64,000 bases of DNA, from assembly GCF_913774285.1 (NCBI RefSeq), contig NZ_CAJYHX010000015.1, positions 1 to 64,000 on the forward strand. Reading direction: 5' to 3'. The notes under the pieces are model-generated. The model ran no database searches. It was not told the origin of the DNA and saw only the letters and a program-made list of their open reading frames with translations. Below, one piece after another: positions 37,244 through 46,112 of this stretch (positions are counted from its first letter, which is position 1; the number at the start of each line of letters is the position of its first letter). The DNA comes from an uncultured Sphingomonas sp. (lineage in GTDB: Bacteria > Pseudomonadota > Alphaproteobacteria > Sphingomonadales > Sphingomonadaceae). A program made the translations under genes and the position numbers.

Positions 37244-38212
37244 TCAGGGACGCTCGCGCGGGGCCACGCGCTCGGCGTTGTTCGCGATCGAATCTGCCTT
37301 TTCGGGCTTCACGCCAGGCTTGAGGCCGAGCGTGATCAGCAGCGAGGACGAGACATAGATCGACGAATAGGTACCGACCACGATGCCGAGCATCATCGCC
37401 GAGGTGAAGCCGCGCAGCACTTCGCCGCCCCAGATCAGCAGCGACCCCAGCGCCAGCAGGATGGTGAGCGAGGTCATCACCGTGCGGGGCAGCGTCTCGT
37501 TGACCGACAGGTCGATCAGCTCGCTCATCCCCATTTTGCGATACTTGCGCATGTTCTCGCGGATGCGGTCGTCGATCACCATCTTGTCGTTGATCGAATA
37601 GCCGATGATCGTCAGCACCGCTGCCACGATGTTGAGGTCGAACACCAGCCGCGTCAGCGCGAAGAAGCCCAGCGTCATCAGCACGTCGTGCAGGATGGCG
37701 ACCGCCGTGGAGACGCCGAACTGCCATTCGTAGCGCAGCCACGAGAAGATCGCGATGCCGACGATCGCCAGCACGACGGCGAGCACGCCGTTGCGGATCA
37801 GCTCACCCGAAACCTTGCCGGAAACCGTGGAAACGGCGGAGAAGGTGGCGGTGGGGAACTTGGCCTTCACCGCACTCTTCACCTGTTCCACCATCGTGTT
37901 GGTGGCCGCGGGATCGCTCGAGTGCGGCACCGGAAGGCGGATGGTGACGGTGTTCTTGCCCGTGCCCTGGATGGTCGCCTCGCCAAAGCCCAGCGCACTG
38001 ATCGTCGCGCGCAGCTCGTCGGTCGGCGGCACCGTCGTGAACTTCTCTTCGATCGACACGCCGCCGACGAAGTCCACGCCGAAATTGAGGCCGCGCGCCG
38101 CGACCAGCCCGATCGCGGCCACGGTCAGCAGCGCGGTGATCGCGAACGCGATGAACCGGATGCGGACGAAGCCGATATTGGTATTGTCAGGGACAATCTT
38201 GAGGAGCCGCAT
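37244..38212 (-). CDS. secF: Protein translocase subunit SecF
   Basis: Works with SecD to use the proton gradient for the late stage of export through SecYEG. 322 aa with the N-terminal membrane helix, periplasmic domain, LNFGVDFVGGVSIEEKF, and the C-terminal helix bundle with DDRIRENMRKYR and NETLPRTVMTSLT. ATG 12 bp after secD stop. Confidence 0.97.
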   Translation of the reverse strand: MRLLKIVPDNTNIGFVRIRFIAFAITALLTVAAIGLVAARGLNFGVDFVGGVSIEEKFTTVPPTDELRATISALGFGEATIQGTGKNTVTIRLPVPHSSDPAATNTMVEQVKSAVKAKFPTATFSAVSTVSGKVSGELIRNGVLAVVLAIVGIAIFSWLRYEWQFGVSTAVAILHDVLMTLGFFALTRLVFDLNIVAAVLTIIGYSINDKMVIDDRIRENMRKYRKMGMSELIDLSVNETLPRTVMTSLTILLALGSLLIWGGEVLRGFTSAMMLGIVVGTYSSIYVSSSLLITLGLKPGVKPEKADSIANNAERVAPRERP

Positions 38213-38224
38213 GTCGGCGCTTCC

Positions 38225-39811
38225 TTAAATATGGATCTCGCTCGGGCGCTTCTTGCGCAACCAGAGCGTGACGAGCATGCGCGTGAACACCACGGCGGTG
38301 AAGACGGAGCTGGCGATACCGATCAGCAGCACCACCGCGAAGCCGCGGATCGGGCCCGAACCGAGTACCAGCATGATCGCGCCGGCGATCGCGTGGGTAA
38401 CGTTGGCCTCGAAGATGGTGCGGCTGGCTTCCTTGTAGCCGAGTTCCACCGCCTGCATCACGCTGCGGCCACGGCGGCGTTCCTCGCGGATGCGCTCGTT
38501 GATCAGCACGTTGGCGTCGACCGCGGTACCGATGGTCAGCACGAAGCCCGCGATACCGGGCAGCGTCAGCGTTGCGCTGAGCATGCCCATCACTGCCAGG
38601 ATCACCAGCACGTTGATGGTAACGGCGATGTTCGCATAGACGCCGAAGCGGCCATAGGTCAGCACCATGAACACGACGACGGCGACGATCGCGATCACCG
38701 ATGCGGTGACGCCGGCGCGGATCGAGTCATTGCCGAGTTCGGGGCTGACGGTCGATTCCTGCACGACCTTCAGGTTGATCGGCAGCTTGCCCGAACGCAG
38801 CGCGATGGCGAGCTGGTTGGCGCTGTCCACGGTGAAACCGCCCGAAATCGAGGCACTGCCGCCGAGGATCGGCTCGTTGATGTTCGGTGCCGAGATCACC
38901 TTGTTGTCGACGATGATCGCGAACGGCTTGCCGGTATTCTCCTGCGTCACCCGCGCGAATCGCTTCGCGCCGGCGCCGTCGAGCTGGATCGTCACATCGG
39001 GGCGGCCCTGCTGGTCATAGCTCTGCTTGGCGTCGACCAGCATGTCGCCGGTGATCATCGCGGTGCGGTTGACCACGATCGGTGCGCCATTCTCGTACTG
39101 GAGCAGCTGCGAGGTGACCGGGATGTCGCCGCTGGCGATCTGCTGCGGCGTCACGCTCATGTCGACCAGCTTGAACTCGAGCTTGGCGGTCTTGCCGAGC
39201 AGCGCCTTGAGCTGGCTCGGATCCTGCAGGCCGGGGACCTGCACGACAATGCGGTTGCTGCCTTCGCGGATCACGGTCGGCTCGCGGGTGCCGAGCGCGT
39301 TGATGCGCTTGTCGACCACTTCGCGCGCGTCGTTCATCGCGGTTTCGATCTGCTGCGCCAGGCCCGCCTGGGTGGGCGTCAGCACGAAGCGCGTCGAGTC
39401 GACGACTGCGATTTCCCAGTCCCGCTGGCCGGTGGTGCCGACACCGTTGGTCATCGGCAGCAGCTTCTCGCGCGCCGCATCCACCTTGCCGGGATCGCGG
39501 ACCATGAAGCTGAGCTTGCCGCCGGCGATCGAGATGTCGCCGATGTCGACGCGGGGATCGCGCCGCATCGCCAGCCGCACCTGCTCGCGCATCTGCTCGA
39601 GCTTGGCTTGCTGCACGTCGCTCGTGTCGCCTTCGAGGAGCAGGTTCGAGCCACCCGCGAGATCGAGGCCGAGGTTGATGGCGGGCTTGGGCACCCAGTG
39701 CGGCCACGTGTTGCGGATGCTCTCCGGCACCAGGCTCGGCACCGCGAGCAGGACCATCAAGGCGAGGCCGAGGGTAATCGACCAGACCTTCCAGCGCGGG
39801 AAATCCAGCAT
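38225..39811 (-). CDS. secD: Protein translocase subunit SecD
   Basis: Proton-driven helper of Sec export, forming a complex with SecF and YajC. 528 aa with the short N-terminal helix, LGLDLAGGSNLLLE, a large periplasmic domain, and GTAVDANVLINERIREE in the C-terminal six-helix bundle. The start overlaps the yajC stop by 1 nt (TGATG), so the two are coupled. Confidence 0.97.
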   Translation of the reverse strand: MLDFPRWKVWSITLGLALMVLLAVPSLVPESIRNTWPHWVPKPAINLGLDLAGGSNLLLEGDTSDVQQAKLEQMREQVRLAMRRDPRVDIGDISIAGGKLSFMVRDPGKVDAAREKLLPMTNGVGTTGQRDWEIAVVDSTRFVLTPTQAGLAQQIETAMNDAREVVDKRINALGTREPTVIREGSNRIVVQVPGLQDPSQLKALLGKTAKLEFKLVDMSVTPQQIASGDIPVTSQLLQYENGAPIVVNRTAMITGDMLVDAKQSYDQQGRPDVTIQLDGAGAKRFARVTQENTGKPFAIIVDNKVISAPNINEPILGGSASISGGFTVDSANQLAIALRSGKLPINLKVVQESTVSPELGNDSIRAGVTASVIAIVAVVVFMVLTYGRFGVYANIAVTINVLVILAVMGMLSATLTLPGIAGFVLTIGTAVDANVLINERIREERRRGRSVMQAVELGYKEASRTIFEANVTHAIAGAIMLVLGSGPIRGFAVVLLIGIASSVFTAVVFTRMLVTLWLRKKRPSEIHI

Positions 39812-40149
39812 CAGTCGTTCGCAGGCTTGGCGCCGTGCGGGCGCACTTCGGCGAGCGTCGACTTGATCGCGCGGACCTTCACGTTCGGACCGAGCTCGAT
39901 CTCGACCTCGGTCTCGTCGACGCGGGTGACCTTGCCGATCAGGCCGCCGGCGGTGACGACCGTGTCGTTCTTCTTCACCGCCTTCAGGGCGTCCTGCAGG
40001 GTTCGCATCCGCTTCTGCTGCGGACGGATCATCAGGAAGTAGAAGACGACGAAGATCAGGACGAGCGGCGCTACCGACGCGATCCCGGCCAGAGTGCTAC
40101 CCTGACCAGCCGCGCCTGCGGCCTGTGCATATGCTGGAGTGGCGAACAT
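39811..40149 (-). CDS. yajC: Sec translocase accessory subunit YajC
   Basis: Small membrane partner of SecDF. 112 aa with an Ala/Gly-rich N-terminus, one membrane helix (about residues 26-46) containing VLIFVVFYFLMIRPQQKRM, and a soluble KOW-like domain (DTVVTAGGLIGKVTRV). First gene of the operon; a 186-bp gap upstream holds a repeat. Confidence 0.95.
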   Translation of the reverse strand: MFATPAYAQAAGAAGQGSTLAGIASVAPLVLIFVVFYFLMIRPQQKRMRTLQDALKAVKKNDTVVTAGGLIGKVTRVDETEVEIELGPNVKVRAIKSTLAEVRPHGAKPAND

Positions 40150-40299
40150 GGGTTCCCGAAAAGCCTGAAGTTAGGGGCGCGGAATGGCCCCATTCAAGCC
40201 GCGGGCGCTACCATGCGGCGAATGAGGGCGCAACTATAAGGGGTACGGGCGGGATTCCGAAACTGGACGATATTGCGGCTCGCCCTTCGCGGTAGTGCA

Positions 40300-40324
40300 T
40301 ATCCTCCCCCGCCAGGGGGAGGAT
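40300..40324. repeat. Single arm of the palindromic repeat family
   Basis: ATCCTCCCCC followed by GCCAGGGGGAGGAT is a self-complementary 24-mer. Its first 22 bases match both arms of the large inverted repeat at 12960-13089, so it looks like a single-arm member of the same element family. It stands in the gap before the CorC-like gene stop. Confidence 0.75.
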
Positions 40325-40334
40325 CGGGTTCTGC

Positions 40335-41633
40335 TCACCCTTCCCGGCTCACCAGCAGTTTGTCGATCTTCCGGCCGTCCAGGTCGACGATCTCGAAGCG
40401 CCAGCCCTGTTGCTCGAACACCTCGCCCTCCACCGGCAGATGCTTGAACACCGCGAGCGCAAGCCCCGCGACTGTCGCGTAATCGCGGTCCTCGGGCAGA
40501 TCGATGCCAAGCCGCTCGGCCAGCTGGTCGGCCGGAGTCGCGCCCGCGACGAGCAGCGAGCCGTCCTCGCGCTCAACGATGTTGGGATTGTCGCCGGGCT
40601 CAGCATCGGAGGCAAACTCGCCCGCGATCGCTGCGAGCAGGTTGGCCGGCGTGACGATGCCCTCGAAGTGACCGTACTCGTCGTGCACCAGCCCCATGGG
40701 CACCTCGGCCTGGCGGAGCGCGGTAAGCGCGTCCATCGCATCGACCTGATCAGGCAGCACGGGGGCCTTGCGCATCAGCTTGCGCAGGTCGAGCGATTCG
40801 CCGCGGAATAGCGCGGCGGCGATGTCGCGCGCCTGCACCACGCCGATCACCGCGTCGATCGAGCCTTCCGCCACCGGCAGGCGGGTGTGCGGGGTGGCGA
40901 GCAATTCCTCGCGGATACTGGCGCCGTCGAGATCGACGTCGAGCCAGTCGACCTGGGTGCGCGGCGTCATCACCTCGCGCACCGGACGATCGGCCAGCCG
41001 GACCACGCCGGAGATGATCGAGCGCTCATGCTCCTCGATCACGCCCGACTTGCTGGCCTCGGCGACGATCAGGTGCAGCTCCTCGGCGGTGACCCGATTC
41101 TCCGATTCGCGGTTCAGGCGCAGCAGGCGGAAGACCAGCCCGGTCGACGAATCGAGGAGCCAGACGACCGGCGCGGTGCCCCAGGAGAGCCAGCGCATCG
41201 GCAGCGCCATCGCGGCGGCGATCGGCTCGGGCGAGCGCAGCGCGAACTGCTTGGGCACCAGCTCGCCGATCACCAGCGAGCCGAAGGTGGTGAGGCCGAT
41301 TACCAGCGTCAGGCCCAGCGTGTGGGCAAGCTCGGCAGAGAGGCCCAGCGCCTCTATCCGCTTGCCCACCGGTTCCCCCAGGCTGGCCCCCGAATAAGCG
41401 CCGGCGACGATGCCGATCAGCGTGATGCCGATCTGGACGGTGGAGAGGAACTTGCCCGGATCCTCGGCCAGTTCCATCGCGGTCTTGGCGCCGCGATTGC
41501 CGATCCGCGCCAACGCCTCCAGCCGCGCCGGGCGGGCGGATACGATCGCCAGCTCCGACATGGAGAAAATGCCGTTGATCGCGATCAGCACGAAGATGAT
41601 CGCTACGTCGATCCAGGGAAAAGCTGCGCTCAT
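40335..41633 (-). CDS. Hemolysin family / CorC-like membrane protein (DUF21-CBS)
   Basis: A 432-aa protein of the CNNM/HlyC type: DUF21 membrane domain (about residues 5-190, with GITLIGIVAGAYSG), two CBS domains (about 200-335, with MTPRTQVDWLDVD and HDEYGHFEGIVT) and a C-terminal CorC_HlyC domain (350-430, ending DGRKIDKLLV). Relatives are linked to Mg or Co efflux; the hemolysin label is historical. Upstream gap to tadA is 69 bp. Confidence 0.92.
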   Translation of the reverse strand: MSAAFPWIDVAIIFVLIAINGIFSMSELAIVSARPARLEALARIGNRGAKTAMELAEDPGKFLSTVQIGITLIGIVAGAYSGASLGEPVGKRIEALGLSAELAHTLGLTLVIGLTTFGSLVIGELVPKQFALRSPEPIAAAMALPMRWLSWGTAPVVWLLDSSTGLVFRLLRLNRESENRVTAEELHLIVAEASKSGVIEEHERSIISGVVRLADRPVREVMTPRTQVDWLDVDLDGASIREELLATPHTRLPVAEGSIDAVIGVVQARDIAAALFRGESLDLRKLMRKAPVLPDQVDAMDALTALRQAEVPMGLVHDEYGHFEGIVTPANLLAAIAGEFASDAEPGDNPNIVEREDGSLLVAGATPADQLAERLGIDLPEDRDYATVAGLALAVFKHLPVEGEVFEQQGWRFEIVDLDGRKIDKLLVSREG

Positions 41634-41702
41634 GGTGCACCGCCCTCATATCCGCAGCAACACCCTCTTCACAACCTATTGCGGTGCGGAAGCCAAATTG
41701 GT

Positions 41703-42152
41703 TCAGCGGCGATGGCGGAAAAAGTCGCGCAGCAGCGCGGCGGCCTCGCCTTCGCCGATGCCGGCATAGACCTCCGGCCGGTGATGGCAGGTAGGCTGGC
41801 CGAACAGGCGCGGGCCATGTTCGACCGCGCCGCCCTTGGGATCGCTGGCACCATAATAAAGCCGGGCGATTCGGGCATGAGCGATGGCCCCTGCGCACAT
41901 CGCGCACGGCTCGAGCGTGACCCACAGGTCGCATTCCTCCAGCCGATCGCGTCCGAGCAGCGCCGCCGCGGCGCGAATCGCCAGCATCTCGGCATGGGCG
42001 GTGGGGTCGTGCAGCGCGCGTGGGGCGTTGGCGGCGGTGGCGATCACCTCGCCGTGCCGCACGATCGCTGCGCCTACGGGCACCTCGCCCTGCTCGGCCG
42101 CAGACTGGGCGGCGGCGAGCGCGACATGCATGGGAGGAGGCAGAGGAAACAT
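41703..42152 (-). CDS. tadA: tRNA-specific adenosine deaminase
   Basis: Changes adenosine 34 to inosine in tRNA-Arg(ACG). 149 aa with zinc motif HAE (His53, Glu55) in DPTAHAEMLAIR and PCAMC (Cys83, Cys86). The ATG at 42152 matches the family start; an upstream ATG at 42242 adds non-homologous sequence. Essential in most bacteria. Confidence 0.94.
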   Translation of the reverse strand: MFPLPPPMHVALAAAQSAAEQGEVPVGAAIVRHGEVIATAANAPRALHDPTAHAEMLAIRAAAALLGRDRLEECDLWVTLEPCAMCAGAIAHARIARLYYGASDPKGGAVEHGPRLFGQPTCHHRPEVYAGIGEGEAAALLRDFFRHRR

Positions 42153-42195
42153 CGCACCCGGCTTAGCCGCCGCACGCAGCCCGGTCACGCCCTGC

Positions 42196-42378
42196 TCAGG
42201 CGGCGACATGCTCCGGACGGCGGAAGAGACGCCAAAGCGCATAGCCAGCCCCCGGCAGGAAGCCGAGCAAAGTCAGCCCGCATGCGACCTGGAAGGGGCG
42301 GCCGGCGCCCTCCTCCAGATACACGCCGAACGGCGGCAGCAACGCCGCGGCCGCGATTCGGCTTGCCGCCGGCGTCAC
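42196..42378 (-). CDS. YqaE/Pmp3-family small membrane protein
   Basis: A 60-aa hydrophobic protein with the Pmp3 pattern LLPPFGVYLEEG, then LTLLGFLPGAGYALWRLF: two helices joined by a short loop. Members often respond to salt or cold stress. Start is GTG at 42378, overlapping the preceding gene stop by 4 nt, so the pair is coupled. Confidence 0.85.
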   Translation of the reverse strand: MTPAASRIAAAALLPPFGVYLEEGAGRPFQVACGLTLLGFLPGAGYALWRLFRRPEHVAA

Positions 42379-42626
42379 TTTGCCGGCGTCGCCGTCGGCT
42401 CCGGCGCCTTCTGTACGTCGATGGTCGGCAGCTTCACCTGCTTTTCCTTCATCTCGACGGTGGGCACGCGCACGGTGCCGTTCGATTCGCCGACCGAGAC
42501 CTTGCCCGTTTCGGCAGCCACCGTCGGCAGCTTGCCGCCGCGCACGTCGACATTGAGAAACCCCAGCGCGATCAGCACCACGGCGACGAGCACCAGAATT
42601 CCCAGCAGCCCCAGGATTGCGCGCAT
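42375..42626 (-). CDS. Small single-span envelope protein
   Basis: An 83-aa protein with an N-terminal membrane helix (about residues 3-24, LLGILVLVAVVLIALGF) and a polar, Val/Thr/Pro-rich tail in which V-x-V/LPT-like units recur (KLPTVAAE, VRVPTVEM, VKLPTIDV), suggesting a short internal repeat outside the membrane. Coupled to the downstream YqaE-type gene. No family recognised. Confidence 0.7.
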   Translation of the reverse strand: MRAILGLLGILVLVAVVLIALGFLNVDVRGGKLPTVAAETGKVSVGESNGTVRVPTVEMKEKQVKLPTIDVQKAPEPTATPAK

Positions 42627-42702
42627 CCCAATCTCCTCCTATCGTTTCACCTGCCCAACGCCCCGACGGCGTGCGGGTTGCGCACCGTTCCTCGTGAATC
42701 GG

Positions 42703-42731
42703 TTGACTGCGGCGCGCATCGACGCTAACAG
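42703..42731 (+). promoter_or_regulatory. Candidate promoter for rpmB
   Basis: TTGACT (42703-42708), a 17-bp spacer and TAACAG (42726-42731) lie 43 bp upstream of the rpmB ATG. The -35 box is near consensus, the -10 box weaker. Position and spacing suit a housekeeping promoter. Confidence 0.45.
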
Positions 42732-42773
42732 CGCGGCCTTTCCGGCTTACCGCCCAACTCAGGATTTGAAGCG

Positions 42774-43073
42774 ATGTCGCGCATTTGCGAGCTGACCGGC
42801 AAGGGCCGGCAGGTGGGACACAATGTTTCCCACGCCAACAACAAGACCAAGCGCACCTTTCTGCCCAACCTGCAGAACGTGACGCTGATCTCGGATTCGC
42901 TCGGTAAGAGCATCCGTCTCCGCGTCTCGACGCACGGCCTGCGTTCGGTCGAGCATGTCGGCGGCCTGGACAACTGGCTGCTGAAGAGCAGCGACGACGA
43001 TCTCTCGCTGCGCGCGCGTCGCCTGAAGCGCGAAGTGCGCAAGGCGACTGCCGGCACCGCCGAAGCGGCCTGA
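42774..43073 (+). CDS. rpmB: 50S ribosomal protein L28
   Basis: Component of the large ribosomal subunit. 99 aa, with [20 protein letters not shown] at the start, then [14 protein letters not shown], and a longer Ala-rich C-terminus typical of alphaproteobacteria. No CxxC pair is seen, so it is the zinc-free form. A strong terminator follows, so it is a one-gene unit. Confidence 0.97.
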   Translation: MSRICELTGKGRQVGHNVSHANNKTKRTFLPNLQNVTLISDSLGKSIRLRVSTHGLRSVEHVGGLDNWLLKSSDDDLSLRARRLKREVRKATAGTAEAA

Positions 43074-43097
43074 TCTTCCCTCAGATCAACGGTTTGG

Positions 43098-43127
43098 CCC
43101 GCTACTGTATCGCAGTGGCGGGTTTTT
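43098..43127 (+). terminator. Rho-independent terminator after rpmB
   Basis: CCCGCTACTG (43098-43107) pairs with CAGTGGCGGG (43113-43122), one T-G wobble, around a 5-nt loop and followed by five T. It starts 25 bp after the rpmB stop. Confidence 0.92.
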
Positions 43128-43155
43128 CCGTGTCCGGCGTTTGCAAGCGTCGCGC

Positions 43156-44151
43156 CTAGAGTTCCAGCCGGAACTTGAGCAGCAGCGTCTGCTGCCACCA
43201 TTGCTCATTGTCATCCGAGATCATCCACAGCACCAGCGACTCACCCTCGCGCTGCACCGCCAGTCCCTCGAAATTGTCGTGCTGGAAGGGCGGAGAGAAG
43301 TCGGCGAGTTCAGCGCCGTGCAGCACCTGGCCTGGCCCGACGCCGCGGATATCGACCAGTTCGATCTTCACGGTGAACAGCGTGGATGCCGCGAATCGGC
43401 GCACCAGCACCAGCAACCTTCCGTCCGGCAGCAGGGCGGCGTCGCTGGGATCATAGCCGTCGGGTGGCACATAGGCGAAGTGGATCGGCTGGGGTTCGCC
43501 GACGGTCGGATCTCCGGGGAACAGCAATATCTCGCGCTGGTCCACCGACCCGCCCCTAGGCCGCGCAGTTTCCCCGATCACCAGGAACCGGCCATCGGCG
43601 AGTCGCACCATCGATTCGGGGCCGCCATTTTGCGGCCAGTGCTTCATCGCACGAGGATAAGCCTTGCCCTGCGTGGCGTGCAGATCGCGATCGAATCGGA
43701 AAATCGCATTGTGCGATTCGAATCCTACCCAATATTCCCCGGTGACCGGATCGCGCGCGAGCGATTCGGAATCGCGGTCCCCCTTGTAGGCGCTGGTCCC
43801 CGGGCCGCCGGGCAGGTCGGCGAATCGGATGTCGGAGGGCCGCCAGTCCGCGCCCATCCGGAACTGCACCAGATTGCCGCGATCGCTGAGCAGCGTGAAC
43901 CGATCCCCTACCACGATCAGCGCGGAATACCCGGAAAAGCCGAGGTCCGGGCTGGTGAGGCGCACCCCGCCCAGATAGCGGAGCCGCCCGATCCGCTGCC
44001 GCGTTGGATCGCCAGGCACAAGCGGCACGCGCACCACGTGCATCACCGGATCGCTGCCCAGCGGCGTCCGCAATTCCTTACCCGAGGCGGTGAGAAAAAG
44101 GATCGACAGCGCCAGCGGCGGATAAGCGAGGAAGCGGGGCCGGAAGCGCAT
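43156..44151 (-). CDS. Esterase-like protein of the phytase family
   Basis: A 331-aa exported or anchored protein (hydrophobic N-terminus, about 10-24) with the phytase-like beta-propeller pattern: GFSGYSALIVVGDRFTLLSD, RDSESLARDP, NGGPESMVRLADGRFLV and FEGLAVQRE. These acidic repeats typically bind calcium. AGGAAGGG precedes the ATG. Activity on phosphate or carboxyl esters is not determined. Confidence 0.85.
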   Translation of the reverse strand: MRFRPRFLAYPPLALSILFLTASGKELRTPLGSDPVMHVVRVPLVPGDPTRQRIGRLRYLGGVRLTSPDLGFSGYSALIVVGDRFTLLSDRGNLVQFRMGADWRPSDIRFADLPGGPGTSAYKGDRDSESLARDPVTGEYWVGFESHNAIFRFDRDLHATQGKAYPRAMKHWPQNGGPESMVRLADGRFLVIGETARPRGGSVDQREILLFPGDPTVGEPQPIHFAYVPPDGYDPSDAALLPDGRLLVLVRRFAASTLFTVKIELVDIRGVGPGQVLHGAELADFSPPFQHDNFEGLAVQREGESLVLWMISDDNEQWWQQTLLLKFRLEL

Positions 44152-44309
44152 CCCTTCCTCTTAGCGGCTAGCGCGCCGCCCGCCAGTGCTGCAGGTGCGA
44201 AGATGAACGGGAAATAACCAAGTCGTTCAGCGTTCGCTCAAGGGAACCGCTCTATCCAGAACGGGTTGTACGCGTACAGTTGCTCTCGCGTAGCGTATCG
44301 AGAGACGTT

Positions 44310-44339
44310 GGGGGTCGGCACCGCAAGGCGCCGGCCCCC
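44310..44339 (-). terminator. Hairpin downstream of phaB
   Basis: GGGGGTCGGC (44310-44319) pairs with GCCGGCCCCC (44330-44339), one T-G wobble, around a 10-nt loop. It begins 9 bp after the phaB stop on the minus strand. There is no good T tract, so termination by this hairpin alone is uncertain. Confidence 0.4.
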
Positions 44340-44347
44340 TTGTTCGT

Positions 44348-45070
44348 TCAATACATGTGCTGTCCGCCGTTGATCGACAGCGTCGATCCGGTGACGAAGC
44401 CGCCTTCCTCCGCGCAGAGAAACGCCACCGCGCGCGCGATCTCGTGGGCCTGGCCAAGCCGGCCGACCGGGATCTTGGCAACGATCTTCTCCAGCACGTC
44501 CGCCGGCACGGCGGCGACCATGTCGGTATCGATATATCCCGGCGCGATCGCGTTGACGGTCACGCCGAAGCGCGCGCCTTCCTGCGCCAGCGCCTTGGTG
44601 AAGCCGTGGATGCCGGACTTGGCCGCGGCATAGTTCACCTGGCCATACTGGCCGGCCTGACCGTTGATCGAGCCGATATTGACGATGCGGCCCCATTTGC
44701 GGGTACGCATGCCCGGGAACACCGCATGCGCCATGTTGAAGCAGCCGCCGAGGTTGATGCGGATCACGTCTTCCCACATGTCACGGGTCATCTTGAGGAT
44801 GGTGCCGTCGCGGGTGATGCCGGCATTGTTGACGACGATGTCGACCGGGCCCAGTTCAGCCTCCACCTGCGCCACGCCGGCGGCGCAGCCGTCGAAATCG
44901 CCCACGTCCCACTTATACGCCTTGATGCCGGTGCGCTCGGTGAAGGCGGCGGCCTTCTCGTCATTGCCGGCATAGTTGGCGGCGACGGTGATGCCGGCTT
45001 CGTTGAGCGCCAGGCTGATCGCCTCGCCGATTCCGCGGGTGCCGCCAGTGACGACCGCTACACGTGCCAT
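44348..45070 (-). CDS. phaB: Acetoacetyl-CoA reductase
   Basis: NADPH-dependent reduction of acetoacetyl-CoA to (R)-3-hydroxybutyryl-CoA, the second step of polyhydroxybutyrate synthesis. 240-aa short-chain dehydrogenase with TGGTRGIG, NNAGITRDG, catalytic Ser in IGSINGQ, and YAAAKSG. QAGQYGQVNYAAAKSGIHGF is typical of PhaB. ATG at 45070 has AGAGGA about 6 nt upstream. No phaC synthase gene is adjacent; bdhA at 15092 is the matching breakdown enzyme. Confidence 0.93.
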   Translation of the reverse strand: MARVAVVTGGTRGIGEAISLALNEAGITVAANYAGNDEKAAAFTERTGIKAYKWDVGDFDGCAAGVAQVEAELGPVDIVVNNAGITRDGTILKMTRDMWEDVIRINLGGCFNMAHAVFPGMRTRKWGRIVNIGSINGQAGQYGQVNYAAAKSGIHGFTKALAQEGARFGVTVNAIAPGYIDTDMVAAVPADVLEKIVAKIPVGRLGQAHEIARAVAFLCAEEGGFVTGSTLSINGGQHMY

Positions 45071-45104
45071 GTACATTCCTCTCCAAATCAAACCCAAGAA
45101 TTGG

Positions 45105-46112
45105 CTAGGCGGGGTTCACCCAGCCGGCAAGTTCGCGCCCGATGATCTGTCGCAGCAACTCCATGCCCGTCGCGCTATCATTGAGACAAGGCAAATATGC
45201 GAGATCGGTGCCTCCGGATTGGAGGAAGGACTCGCGGCCGCGGATGGCGAGTTCCTCCAGCGTTTCCAAGCAGTCCGCCGAGAACCCTGGCGCAACGATC
45301 GCGACGCGGCGAATGCCCTTGGCGGGCAAGGCCTCCAGCGTCGTATCGGTCGCCGGCTCCAGCCACTTGGCGCGGCCGAAGCGCGACTGGAAGGTAACGA
45401 TCAGTTCGCGCCCCAGCGCCTCGCCCAGCAGCCGCCCGGTCTTGCGGCAATGGCAGTGATAGGGGTCGCCCAGTTCCAGCGTCCGTTGCGGCATGCCGTG
45501 GAAACTGGCGATCACCGCGTCAGGCTCGAAGTCGAGCCCCGCGAGGCCCTCCTCGACGCTGGTCTTCAGCGCGTCGATATAGGCCGGGTCGTCATAATAA
45601 GGCGGCAGTGTGCGCAGCGCCGGCTGCCAGCGCATCGCCATCAGCGCGGCGAAGGCGACGTCGTTGGCGGTCGCGGTCGTCGCCGCGCAATATTGCGGGT
45701 AAAGCGGCGCGACGAGAATACGCTCGCAGCCCTGCGCCTTGAGCGCGGCGACCTGCTCGCCCACCGAAGGTTTGCCGTAGCGCATCGCGTGCAGCACCGT
45801 CACGCTCGCCCCGAACGCGCCCTCCAGCCCGCGCGCCTGCGCCTTGGTGATCGCGGCGAGCGGCGAGCCGTCCTCGCGCCACACCTGACTATAGGCATGG
45901 GCCGATTTCTTCGGCCGGGTCCGCAGGATGATGCCGCGCAGGATCGGCTGCCAGAGAAGCGACGGGATCTCGACTACACGGCGATCGGACAGGAACTCGC
46001 CCAGATAGCGTTTCACCGCGCCGGGGTCGGGCGCATCGGGCGTGCCGAGATTGACCAGCAGCACGCCGATACGGGCGGGAGGGATCTTCGGATGGTCGGC
46101 GGGCAGGGTCAT
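45105..46112 (-). CDS. hemH: Ferrochelatase
   Basis: Inserts ferrous iron into protoporphyrin IX to form heme, the precursor for the cytochrome oxidase genes in this window. 335 aa with the N-terminal VLLVNLGTPDAP, the conserved SFHGMPQRTLELGDPYHCHC with the active-site His, and FSADCLETLEEL. The start overlaps the upstream oxidoreductase stop as ATGA. Confidence 0.96.
   Translation of the reverse strand: MTLPADHPKIPPARIGVLLVNLGTPDAPDPGAVKRYLGEFLSDRRVVEIPSLLWQPILRGIILRTRPKKSAHAYSQVWREDGSPLAAITKAQARGLEGAFGASVTVLHAMRYGKPSVGEQVAALKAQGCERILVAPLYPQYCAATTATANDVAFAALMAMRWQPALRTLPPYYDDPAYIDALKTSVEEGLAGLDFEPDAVIASFHGMPQRTLELGDPYHCHCRKTGRLLGEALGRELIVTFQSRFGRAKWLEPATDTTLEALPAKGIRRVAIVAPGFSADCLETLEELAIRGRESFLQSGGTDLAYLPCLNDSATGMELLRQIIGRELAGWVNPA

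Noticed and set aside
37688..40042. A 784-codon open frame antisense to secD, secF and yajC
   Set aside because: The product is His/Asp/Gly/Arg-rich without domains, while the opposite strand encodes conserved Sec genes.
44152..44309. Possible small RNA or gene in the gap after phaB
   Set aside because: Apart from the phaB-side hairpin there is no clear promoter or fold, so nothing could be supported.
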